This document shows positions 1 through 6,805 of a stretch of 8,589 nucleotides of DNA, piece by piece; the first letter of the stretch is position 1; the number at the start of each line of letters is the position of its first letter. Source of the stretch: Melioribacteraceae bacterium (GTDB lineage Bacteria > Bacteroidota > Ignavibacteria > Ignavibacteriales > Melioribacteraceae); the NCBI GenBank assembly GCA_026983755.1, contig JALSTL010000158.1:1-8589 (forward strand), given 5' to 3'. Below the pieces are notes generated by a model. That model searched no databases, was not told the DNA's origin, and was given only the letters and a program-made list of their open reading frames with translations. The position numbers and the translations under genes are program-made.

Positions 1-713
1 TGTCCGTTACTTCCCGGAGATTTAATTGTTCCTATATATTCAAGGGAATCCGTAATAGTTTTACCTCCTATATCAAATGTAAGTGTATCGGCTTTATACG
101 GAGGAATTGTAACATGTTTTGAAGGCAAATTAGGTAGTTCCGCAATTACACTGCCAGAAACCGCATTTACTATTTTTATACCCCTTAAAACAATATCAAC
201 TGGCAAATCATTCAAAACAAAAATTGAAAGGCTTCCTTTTTCCAATTTAAGATATTTAATTGTATTTAATCCGCCGAAAGGAATAATAACATCACCTTCT
301 TGTTCCGGAAAAACTTGTTTGGTACCTGGTGTAATTTGAGGGGCCCATGTTGTTACATTAATGTCAGCTGCCGATGGAACGGGAACAGGTATTTTTATTG
401 AACCGAGTTTTTGCGAAAATGAAGCATTAAAGGCCGGTATTTTTAATTTGTTTTCAACTTTTATTGTTGTAAATTTTGTTGTATCGCTAAAATATAATAA
501 TCCCAAATTTGCAGGGTCTTTGTACCATTTAAGCACCGAACTGTCTTTTTTTACCACATCCATTAAAGAAATTTTTTTTGTGGTAACTGGTAGGTTAATT
601 TTAACATCCCAACTTGGAGCAACAAATTTATCGGGTTTATCAAAGCAACCGTTAAGCATCAAACCGAAGATTACGATTATCAGCAAAGAAAATTTTTTTA
701 TTTGGGGCAACAT
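1..713 (-). CDS. Putative lipoprotein, N-terminal part, runs off left edge
   Basis: An open frame on the minus strand starts at ATG 711..713 and stays open to the window edge, giving 237 complete codons plus two bases, so the C-terminus is missing. The N-terminus is a classic lipoprotein signal: a short basic start (MLPQIKK), a hydrophobic core, then the lipobox LNGC with the lipidated cysteine at residue 23. The mature part begins FDKPDKFVAPSWDVKINLPV and then looks like beta-rich extracytoplasmic protein with many Val, Ile, Thr and Pro. I recognise no domain and assign no function. An AAAGGA ribosome-binding site lies at 719..724, a suitable distance before the start. The gene follows the T9SS-sorted protein gene by 54 bases with no visible terminator, so the two are probably co-transcribed. 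It is likely anchored in the outer or inner membrane. The frame and start are well supported; the role is unknown. Confidence 0.85.
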   Translation of the reverse strand, partial: MLPQIKKFSLLIIVIFGLMLNGCFDKPDKFVAPSWDVKINLPVTTKKISLMDVVKKDSSVLKWYKDPANLGLLYFSDTTKFTTIKVENKLKIPAFNASFSQKLGSIKIPVPVPSAADINVTTWAPQITPGTKQVFPEQEGDVIIPFGGLNTIKYLKLEKGSLSIFVLNDLPVDIVLRGIKIVNAVSGSVIAELPNLPSKHVTIPPYKADTLTFDIGGKTITDSLEYIGTIKSPGSNG

Positions 714-767
714 ACTTTTCCTTTGCATTTATATTGTTTAATATTATTTTATTTAAATCTATATATT

Positions 768-1847
768 TTATTTTAAAAGAATCATTTTACGTGTTTGTAT
801 TAAATTATTACTTCGTAAAGTGTATATATATATACCGCTTGTTAAATCCGATGCATCGAAAGAAACTTCGTAAATTCCGGCTTTTTGTTTTTTGTTTACA
901 AGCGTTCTAACTTTTTCACCAAGAATGTTATAAACAACAAGTTTTACCTCTCTAGTTTCTCCTCTTTCGTTTGAGGATAGTTTATATCTAATGGTTGTTG
1001 TCGGATTAAAAGGATTCGGATAATTCTGTTCCAAATTAAATTTATCCGGCAGACCAGGAATTTTTTCGATACTTGTCTGGTAGTCAAATCTTCTTTTATG
1101 AATTCTACCTCTTCCACCGCCAACTTTTGATAGGTGTATGGCTTTAAAGATAATTGAATCGGGGGTGTCGGTTACTTCAATTCCGTTTCCGTTCCAATCA
1201 TTCGTTTTAGTTCCGTTGCTATCCCAATCTTCATATTGCATATATGCAAAAGAAAGAGAATCGTTTCTTGATATTCCGATACTATCTAAAAAATTTAAAA
1301 AATATTCAGTTTTTGGTAATGATAATCTTGCATACTTTCCTTTGTTAAAATAATAACTGCTATCAACCGGAAAATAGCTACTATCCGGTAGTTGTGATAA
1401 ATCTAAATCGTCAGGGTCTTTAACGGAATCGGGTAATTCCGTAATTCTTATTTCGAAGTATGCAAATAACGTATCACCGTCTTCACCTTGCGGTTTATAT
1501 TTCCCCGTGTCCGGATCCAAATTTCTAATGAAAAGTTCCAATAATAAGTTACTGTTTATAGCTCCGTAATCAATTGAAAAATATCCACCGACTAATGCAT
1601 TATATAAATTTTGAAACATACTGAAATCCGCAGGATATGAATCCGGCAATACTGATGGCGGAATTCTAAATCCTTTTCCCTCTTTAAATATCCCGCTGCT
1701 TATTTTTTCTTTTGCGGTATAGTAACTACTGAGTTTTTTTTCCATATAAATTCGGTAAAAAACCGTATTACTATCTTGTGCAAAATTTTTGGAGTAACTT
1801 CCTAAGATTAAAAAGATTAAAACTGAAATTAGTCCTCTAAAACGCAT
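768..1847 (-). CDS. Secreted protein with C-terminal type IX secretion sorting domain
   Basis: This 359-residue protein has a Sec signal peptide (residues 1 to about 23, hydrophobic core ISVLIFLILG, probable cleavage after NFA). Residues about 272 to 359 form a type IX secretion (Por) type A sorting domain: it opens LEQNYPNPFNPTTT, continues through VVYNILGEKVRTLV and SGIYIYTL, and ends RKMILLK. This tail directs export across the outer membrane and anchoring or release at the surface. The middle, residues 24 to 270, matches no family I recognise. It is rich in Asp, Ser and Tyr, repeats PDS/DSSY motifs, and holds an Asp/Asn/Gly-rich stretch at residues 207 to 227 (DWDSNG, then NDWNGNG) that resembles calcium-binding loops, though this is only a resemblance. 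A GAGGA-type ribosome-binding site sits about 6 bases before the ATG. It lies 118 bases downstream of the cyclase gene and 54 bases upstream of the lipoprotein gene, all on the same strand. Confidence 0.92.
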   Translation of the reverse strand: MRFRGLISVLIFLILGSYSKNFAQDSNTVFYRIYMEKKLSSYYTAKEKISSGIFKEGKGFRIPPSVLPDSYPADFSMFQNLYNALVGGYFSIDYGAINSNLLLELFIRNLDPDTGKYKPQGEDGDTLFAYFEIRITELPDSVKDPDDLDLSQLPDSSYFPVDSSYYFNKGKYARLSLPKTEYFLNFLDSIGISRNDSLSFAYMQYEDWDSNGTKTNDWNGNGIEVTDTPDSIIFKAIHLSKVGGGRGRIHKRRFDYQTSIEKIPGLPDKFNLEQNYPNPFNPTTTIRYKLSSNERGETREVKLVVYNILGEKVRTLVNKKQKAGIYEVSFDASDLTSGIYIYTLRSNNLIQTRKMILLK

Positions 1848-1861
1848 TAATTCCTCTAATA

Positions 1862-1877
1862 TGTGATTTATGTCAAC
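1862..1877. promoter_or_regulatory. Possible CRP/FNR-like operator
   Basis: The sequence TGTGA, six bases, then TCAAC matches 8 of 10 core positions of the CRP consensus TGTGA-N6-TCACA. It lies 15 to 30 bases before the ATG of the secreted-protein gene and directly downstream of an adenylate cyclase gene, which is why it drew attention. A site this close to the start codon would sooner block than activate transcription. In an AT-rich genome an 8/10 match can arise by chance, and no CRP-family gene is in the window. Confidence 0.2.
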
Positions 1878-1895
1878 ATTTAATTAAATGGACAT
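1870..1895. repeat. Inverted repeat with 14-base perfect palindrome, upstream of secreted-protein gene
   Basis: A perfect palindrome, CATTTAATTAAATG, occupies 1877..1890. It is flanked by ATGTC (1870..1874) and GACAT (1891..1895), so the RNA could fold into a bulged hairpin with an AATT loop and an AA bulge. It is almost all A and T and has no following U-tract on the minus strand, so it is a poor terminator. It could be an operator or a leader hairpin just before the ribosome-binding site of the secreted-protein gene. Two TTGACA hexamers on the minus strand (1904..1909 and 1871..1876) lie in or beside it and could serve as -35 elements, but neither has a convincing -10 at the right spacing. 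Confidence 0.35.
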
Positions 1896-1965
1896 ATCTC
1901 AATTGTCAAGTATTGAAATAAAATTTTATATTCTACAAAAATAATCGAATTTTTTAGATATTTGT

Positions 1966-4900
1966 TTAAACGGTTTGTTTAGTAAGAGTAGCGAAAATCA
2001 TTTTTTCTTTTGATTTATTTACACCTTTAACAAAATACATATCTATATTTCCTTTACCCTTGGCTTTTATTTTGCCACGATATTCACAATCAAAATAATC
2101 TCTAACCAACATATATGTGTAGCCGGAAATATTTATTTCGTCGGGTTGTCCGGAGCTTTCCATTCTGCTGGCAATATTAACGGTATCGCCCCAAATATCG
2201 TAAGTAAATTTTTTGTTGCCAACAACACCGGCAATTACGCTGCCAGAATGAATACCTAATCTCATTTCCCATTTTATAGCGGAAGTTTTGTTTCTATTTT
2301 TAATAATTTTTTGAAATTCCAATGCGGCGTAAACGGTTTTAATTGCATGGTCTTTTACTTCGTTAGGTATTCCACATGCCGCCATGTATGAATCCCCAAT
2401 GGTTTTCAATTTTTCCAAGCCGTATTTATCAACAATATTATCAAACTTATTGAAAATATCATTTAGCTCGGCTACTAATTCTTCGGCCGGTAATACTGCA
2501 GTTGTATAAGTAAAAGCTTTGAAATCCGTAAACATTATTGAGATGTTTTTAAATTCTCTCGGTTTAACTTTTCCGTTCAATTTCAATTCTTCTACCAAAC
2601 TTGCAGGTAAAATATTGTGTAAAAGTTCATCGGATTTGTTTTTTTCTTTTTCCAATTCCAATGTTCTTTGACGAACCATTTCGCGTAATGCAATATTACG
2701 TTTTTTTACTTGTTGTGTTTTGTAATAATAAATGGAATATATAAACAATAAACTAAATAAAACTATAAGAGTTAGAAACCACCATGTTGAATAAAAAGGA
2801 GGTTCAATGGTAAAAGTACCAAGTACTTTTGCAGCGCCAATTACACCGTCGCTGTTTTGAGCTTTAACTAAAAATTTGTAATTGCCCGGAGGTAATGCTC
2901 TGTATGTAACAAAGTTTTTGTTTGTTTTAGACCATCTTTTTTCAATACCTTCCAATTTGAATTGATATATTGTTTTTTCAGGATTTGAAAATGAAATATT
3001 GTAAAATTCAAATGAAATATTATTATGGTCATTATCAAGTTTTTGATTGTTAATTTGAGGAAAAGTTTTTTCATTTTCGCCATCCGATATTTTAACCTCG
3101 GTTAAAAATACAGTCGGCTTTTCACGTTTGGATTTCCTTTTCGGATTAATTTTTACTACACCTTCTTGTGTTCCGAACCATAAGTTTCCATGTTTGTCTT
3201 TAAAAAATGCTCCTTGGTTTAATTCTTTTTGTGGTAGTCCTTCGGGTTTGCTTATGTAGTTAAATTTTATTTTGTTATGTTTTTGGTATAGATTGTTATC
3301 CAGTATTGATAAACCGTTAACAGTTCCCACATAAAGTTTGTTGTTATCTTCCAAAATAAAATAGCATATATTCGAAGACAAACCTTCCTTTTCCGTTATT
3401 ACGGAATATTTTTTTCCGTCGTACTTACAAATACCTCCCCCCTCGGTAGCAAACCAAATATTGTTATATTTATCTTTGGAAATATCGAATACGCTGTTTA
3501 CGGGTAATCCGTTGGACGTATCTAGCGAAGTAAATCTTTTTCCGTTAAATATTTTTACACCAACTTTATCGGTTGCGAACCAAAAAACTCCTTTGTTATC
3601 TTCAAAAACATCATTAACCCATGTATCTTCAAAACCTTGTTCTTTTCCGAAATTAACAATTACTTTGTTATTCAACGTATCGAATTTGGAAACGCCTCCG
3701 CTGGCACAAAACCAAAAATATCCTAATTTATCTTCATATATTTTTAAAATTTCGTTACTTATTAAACCGTTTTGATTAGTTAAGTTAAGAATTTTGTTTC
3801 CGGAATGAACGGTTATTCCTGCAAACGTTCCGAACCATTTTCTGTTTTGTGAATCTACCAGTATTGAACTTACACTGTTACTGATTAATTTTTTACCTCT
3901 TTGTAGTTTGGTAAATTTATTATTTTCAAATATGGAAATACCTTGTCCGTAATGCCCGAAATACATCTTTCCGTTGTTATCTTCTGCAATGGCAAACACA
4001 TCGTTATTTGCTAAACCGTTTTTATGATTGTAAATCTCAAACCAATCCGCCGGAAGCCTGCTTACACCTCCGGCAAATGTACCAAACCATAGGTCTCCTC
4101 TTCTATCAAGCAAAACGGATCTGAAACTTTTGCTAACCGTACCCAGTTCTTTAAATACATTTTTACCATCGTAACGATATATTCCTTTGCTATAAAGCCC
4201 GAACCAAATATTACCGTAAATATCTTCTTGAATAATACTCACTTCTCTATCGGGAAATCCTTGTTCTTTTGTAAAATTTATAAAATTTTTACCGTCGAAA
4301 GTTGAAAGACCTCGGTCACTACCAATCCATAACAAGCCGGTGTTATCTTCGAATATAGTTAATATATCTTCGCTTTGGAGCCCTTCTTGTTTTGAAAAAG
4401 AAGTAAATGTAGTTCCGTCATATTTTATAATTCCTTTATCGGAACTTGCAAACCATATATTACCGCGTTTGTCTTTTATTACCGTGGAAAGTTTGTTAGT
4501 TGGAAAATTTTTTAGTCTCTTATTATAAACCGAAATTTTTTTACCTTCGAACATACAAGCTCCGCCGTTTCGCGTAGCTATCCAAATACGTCCGTAATTA
4601 TCTTCCGTTATTGAATATATATAATCGTCCGGTAAACCGTCTTTAAGTGTATAGTTAACTATTTCATTTTCAAAAATTATAGAAAGCCCGTTTGTTGTAC
4701 CAACCCAAACACTACCATGACTATCTATAAATAAAGATCGTACCGTACTTCCAACAAGTCCGTTACTCATATCAAACTTAACAAAATTAGTTCCGTCAAA
4801 TTTGGCTACACCAGCTTCGGTACCGAACCAAATAAAACCGGTGGAATCTTGTACTATTGCATAAACGGAATTTTGAGGTAAACCGTCGTCGGTAGAATAA

Positions 4901-4992
4901 TTATGAAAATTAAGAGTCTGCGAATATGTATAACTCTGAAATAGAATTAGAGCAAGCAGCGGAATAATAATATTTTTCAATCCTTTTAACAA
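1966..4992 (-). CDS. Membrane adenylate cyclase with double beta-propeller and Y_Y_Y sensor
   Basis: This 1008-residue protein should convert ATP to cAMP in the cytoplasm in response to an extracytoplasmic signal. In order: signal peptide (about 1 to 24); fourteen two-component-regulator propeller repeats (about 36 to 617; typical unit GLP..V..I.ED..G.IWFGT..G...FDG), enough for two seven-bladed propellers; a Y_Y_Y domain (about 665 to 730, YQFKLEG..KRW and LPPGNYKFLVKA); one membrane helix (about 737 to 757); a coiled-coil linker with the NILP cyclase motif (about 765 to 810); and a class III cyclase domain (about 815 to 992). Catalytic residues are complete: metal-binding Asp823 (FTDF) and Asp867 (KTIGD), ATP-selecting Lys863 and Asp932 (YDIWGD), and transition-state Asn939 and Arg943 (VNIASRM). 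Lys and Asp at the specifying positions predict adenylate, not guanylate, cyclase and an active homodimer. The start is TTG, with a purine-rich AGAAGAAGAG run before it; the next in-frame ATG (residue 75) would remove the signal peptide, and an upstream in-frame stop blocks extension. It lies 79 bases after the DUF3467 gene. Confidence 0.95.
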   Translation of the reverse strand: MLKGLKNIIIPLLALILFQSYTYSQTLNFHNYSTDDGLPQNSVYAIVQDSTGFIWFGTEAGVAKFDGTNFVKFDMSNGLVGSTVRSLFIDSHGSVWVGTTNGLSIIFENEIVNYTLKDGLPDDYIYSITEDNYGRIWIATRNGGACMFEGKKISVYNKRLKNFPTNKLSTVIKDKRGNIWFASSDKGIIKYDGTTFTSFSKQEGLQSEDILTIFEDNTGLLWIGSDRGLSTFDGKNFINFTKEQGFPDREVSIIQEDIYGNIWFGLYSKGIYRYDGKNVFKELGTVSKSFRSVLLDRRGDLWFGTFAGGVSRLPADWFEIYNHKNGLANNDVFAIAEDNNGKMYFGHYGQGISIFENNKFTKLQRGKKLISNSVSSILVDSQNRKWFGTFAGITVHSGNKILNLTNQNGLISNEILKIYEDKLGYFWFCASGGVSKFDTLNNKVIVNFGKEQGFEDTWVNDVFEDNKGVFWFATDKVGVKIFNGKRFTSLDTSNGLPVNSVFDISKDKYNNIWFATEGGGICKYDGKKYSVITEKEGLSSNICYFILEDNNKLYVGTVNGLSILDNNLYQKHNKIKFNYISKPEGLPQKELNQGAFFKDKHGNLWFGTQEGVVKINPKRKSKREKPTVFLTEVKISDGENEKTFPQINNQKLDNDHNNISFEFYNISFSNPEKTIYQFKLEGIEKRWSKTNKNFVTYRALPPGNYKFLVKAQNSDGVIGAAKVLGTFTIEPPFYSTWWFLTLIVLFSLLFIYSIYYYKTQQVKKRNIALREMVRQRTLELEKEKNKSDELLHNILPASLVEELKLNGKVKPREFKNISIMFTDFKAFTYTTAVLPAEELVAELNDIFNKFDNIVDKYGLEKLKTIGDSYMAACGIPNEVKDHAIKTVYAALEFQKIIKNRNKTSAIKWEMRLGIHSGSVIAGVVGNKKFTYDIWGDTVNIASRMESSGQPDEINISGYTYMLVRDYFDCEYRGKIKAKGKGNIDMYFVKGVNKSKEKMIFATLTKQTV

Positions 4993-5071
4993 AATTTCTC
5001 TTCTTCTATTTTAAGTAATATTGATTTATTAAAACCGCATTTTAGATTAAATTTGGTGAAAGGGAAAAAAA

Positions 5072-5398
5072 TTAATTAATCTTTTCATCATTATTTAAAT
5101 TGGTAAAACCAAATTGCGGTGCAGTTTGCCCTTCAATATTTATTACGCCAAATCTTTTTTCGAATTTTTCGATATTATCTTGCAAAGCTTTTAACAACAT
5201 TTTTGCATGTTGCGGTGTAGTTATAATTCTGGCGTGTACCTTGGCTTTAGGTGCACCGGGAACAACACGCGTAAAATCTATAATAAACTCTGCAGGAGAA
5301 TGAGTAATTATTGCTAAATTCGAATAAATACCTTCAGCTTCTTTTTCTCCAAGTTCAATGTTTATTTGTTGCGATCTATTTTCTTTATTTTTATCCAT
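5072..5398 (-). CDS. DUF3467 family protein
   Basis: This 108-residue soluble protein matches the DUF3467 pattern by recognition of its core, residues 24 to 86: IYSNLAIITHSPAEF, then DFTRVVPG, then KVHARIITTPQHAKMLLKAL and an amphipathic helix ending FEKRFG. The family is widespread in Bacteroidota-type and other bacteria and has no established function that I know of. There is no signal peptide or membrane helix, so it should be cytoplasmic. The first 20 residues are charged and probably disordered, as is the tail after about residue 88. An AGGA ribosome-binding site precedes the ATG by about 8 bases. The gene starts only 21 bases past a strong hairpin that closes the TPR gene, so it needs either read-through or a promoter overlapping that hairpin. 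The cyclase gene follows after 79 bases on the same strand; a functional link is possible but not shown. Confidence 0.9.
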   Translation of the reverse strand: MDKNKENRSQQINIELGEKEAEGIYSNLAIITHSPAEFIIDFTRVVPGAPKAKVHARIITTPQHAKMLLKALQDNIEKFEKRFGVINIEGQTAPQFGFTNLNNDEKIN

Positions 5399-5419
5399 TG
5401 TAAGTTCCTAATTAAATGA

Positions 5420-5458
5420 AAAGCCCATAGTTTGTCAAGAAGACTAATTATGGGCTTT
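5420..5458 (-). terminator. Hairpin, probable intrinsic terminator of the TPR gene
   Basis: Arms at 5420..5432 and 5446..5458 are complementary over 13 pairs with one mismatch and enclose a 13-base loop. The outer ten pairs (AAAGCCCATA against TATGGGCTTT) are perfect and include a GCCC/GGGC block, unusual in this AT-rich region. Read on the minus strand, the 3' arm ends GGGCTTT and is followed by TCATTTAATT, a moderately U-rich tail. It starts 24 bases past the stop of the TPR gene, the right place for a terminator. It also sits 21 bases before the DUF3467 start, so it could instead be a leader structure that controls that gene. Confidence 0.65.
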
Positions 5459-5481
5459 GTTTGTTAAAAAATTACAGTTAA

Positions 5482-6612
5482 TTATTTTCTGTATTTATCC
5501 GCATTATCGAATGCTTGTTTGGATTTTTCCGTCATACCCAAATTTGCATAAACTTTGCCTAGTAAATCCCAAATTGCACTTTCTTCTTTTTTGATTGTTA
5601 AATATTTTTCCAACAAAGGAAGTGCCAATTTATATTTTTCTTGATATGCATTAGATTCGGGATCGGCTTCTCTTATACCTGCTCCCCATTTTACATAAGT
5701 TACGGCTAAATTATATATTGCATTTTCATAATTCGGATCAAGTTCTATTGCTTTTGTCAATTGTTCGGCAGCTGCAGCATATTCTTTTGCATTGAGCAAC
5801 AACGAACCATAATTATATCGGTAAAATTTATTATCCGGTTCTTTTTCAACACCGGCCTTAAATGCTTCTTTTGCAACATCCAATTTACCGGCAGCAATAT
5901 AGGAGTTTGATAATAATAATAAAATATCTCCGTTATTCGGATATAGTTTTCTTCCTTCTTCTAACACTTTAATAGCTTTGTTATAAGCTTTTATTGATTC
6001 ATCCTTTTTTCCGTCGGCATCTAATTTAACACCTTTTCGTACATAAATATTACCAAGCTGTACATAAGAATCTGCTGACTTGGTAAGTTTAAGAACTTTA
6101 TTTAGCGGAGCAATAGCGGAATCCTGTTCATCTATATTTAAATAAGCAAAAGCTAAATTTTTATAAGAAGCAACAGAATCCGGTTCGCACATTATAGCAT
6201 TTTTAAATGTTTCAATAGCTTTTTCGAATGCGGTTTTTGAACTATCCGTTCCGGCATACTTGGCACCTCTGTTAAAAAATTGAACACCTTTATTGAAACT
6301 ATTTGCCCAATGATATTTTTTGGACTGGTTGATTTTATCTGAAAATTTACCGCTGATTGATGTTGACTTTGCAAAATTTTTCAACATACCTTTAATATCG
6401 CCTTTTTCACCCAAAACATATCCCAATAAATAATAGCCTTCGTCACTTTTAGGGTTTTTTGCAACTTCTTTTTTTAATGATTCCAAAGCTTTATCGAAAT
6501 TCTTTTGTTGGATATAAAGCTTTGCACTTGTAATTTCGGTTGATGAACATTGAAAAGCGGAAAATCCCGCTATCATTGATAGAATCAACAGAATGTTAAA
6601 CATTTTTCTCAT
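5482..6612 (-). CDS. TPR-repeat envelope protein, possible lipoprotein
   Basis: This 376-residue protein is exported and consists almost entirely of tetratricopeptide repeats, which build a helical scaffold for protein-protein contacts. Residues 1 to 21 form a signal sequence (basic start, then NILLILSMIAGF). Cys22 in the context AFQCSS suggests a lipoprotein, but Gln at the -1 position is not a standard lipobox, so a plain secreted form is possible. TPR-like units are visible at about 24-55, 58-90, 148-180, 182-215, 226-259, 262-295 and 345-376; the clearest is the one with AAAAEQLTKAIELDPNYENA. Insertions near residues 195-205 and 310-325 interrupt the regular 34-residue spacing. The ATG at 6610..6612 has a GAGG ribosome-binding site; a second ATG three codons in is less well placed. 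It is the first gene of the minus-strand run, opposite the adenosine deaminase gene, and ends at a hairpin, so it is probably its own transcript. Its partners are unknown. Confidence 0.9.
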   Translation of the reverse strand: MRKMFNILLILSMIAGFSAFQCSSTEITSAKLYIQQKNFDKALESLKKEVAKNPKSDEGYYLLGYVLGEKGDIKGMLKNFAKSTSISGKFSDKINQSKKYHWANSFNKGVQFFNRGAKYAGTDSSKTAFEKAIETFKNAIMCEPDSVASYKNLAFAYLNIDEQDSAIAPLNKVLKLTKSADSYVQLGNIYVRKGVKLDADGKKDESIKAYNKAIKVLEEGRKLYPNNGDILLLLSNSYIAAGKLDVAKEAFKAGVEKEPDNKFYRYNYGSLLLNAKEYAAAAEQLTKAIELDPNYENAIYNLAVTYVKWGAGIREADPESNAYQEKYKLALPLLEKYLTIKKEESAIWDLLGKVYANLGMTEKSKQAFDNADKYRK

Positions 6613-6639
6613 TGGAACCTCGCATTTTTTTTAATTGAA

Positions 6640-6668
6640 ATTATGTTTTATTTAATAATTGATTACAA
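6640..6668 (-). promoter_or_regulatory. Candidate sigma-70-type promoter for the TPR gene
   Basis: On the minus strand, TTGTAA (6663..6668, 4 of 6 to TTGACA) is followed after exactly 17 bases by CATAAT (6640..6645, 5 of 6 to TATAAT). This would start transcription about 20 bases before the TPR ATG. The region is very AT-rich, so chance matches are likely; the correct spacing and position are the main support. Confidence 0.35.
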
Positions 6669-6738
6669 CAAACTTTAAATAAATTTTACATTTGAAATTT
6701 ATGTTTTAAAATACATAAAAACAACCGAAAGAAAATCA

Positions 6739-6759
6739 ATTGCTTTACTGCATTGCTTT
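6739..6759 (+). repeat. Short direct repeat in the divergent intergenic region
   Basis: ATTGCTTT occurs at 6739..6746 and again at 6752..6759, 13 bases apart, and both copies are followed by (T)AC. The second copy overlaps the candidate -33 element of the adenosine deaminase promoter. It could be a regulator binding site, but two copies of an 8-mer are weak evidence. Confidence 0.25.
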
Positions 6760-6783
6760 TACAATCTAAAAAGAATATTTTTG
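6753..6783 (+). promoter_or_regulatory. Candidate Bacteroidetes-type promoter for the add/hutU cluster
   Basis: TTG at 6753..6755 is followed after 20 bases by TATTTTTG at 6776..6783, an exact fit to the Bacteroidetes -7 consensus TAnnTTTG with a proper -33 TTG spacing. Transcription would start near 6790 and give a leader of about 16 bases carrying the AAGGA ribosome-binding site. An alternative -10-like TACAAT at 6760..6765 lacks a -35 at acceptable spacing. Confidence 0.4.
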
Positions 6784-6805
6784 ATTATAAAAAACAAGGA
6801 ATAAT

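Noticed and set aside
361..741. Plus-strand open frame of 126 codons
   Set aside because: It lies antisense to the lipoprotein gene, which has a clean lipoprotein signal, a good ribosome-binding site and a continuous frame to the edge. The plus-strand product has no recognisable features.
824..837. TATATATATA run
   Set aside because: It is a short low-complexity stretch inside the T9SS sorting domain, encoding part of GIYIYTL, with no sign of regulatory use.
1941..1956. TATTTTTG on the minus strand as a promoter for the secreted-protein gene
   Set aside because: It fits the -7 consensus, but there is no TTG about 20 bases upstream, and it would leave a leader of roughly 90 bases; evidence is too thin to list.
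3461..3775. Plus-strand open frame of 104 codons
   Set aside because: It is antisense to the propeller repeats of the cyclase gene; the repetitive coding sequence keeps the opposite strand open by chance.
1966..4992. Repeated short motifs that might suggest a repeat array
   Set aside because: The repetition is at protein level (propeller units of about 40 residues) with diverged DNA, not identical repeats with unique spacers, so this is not a CRISPR or tandem-repeat array.
5041..5075. T-rich run after the DUF3467 stop as a possible terminator
   Set aside because: There is a run of Ts on the minus strand but no GC-containing hairpin before it, so a terminator is not supported.
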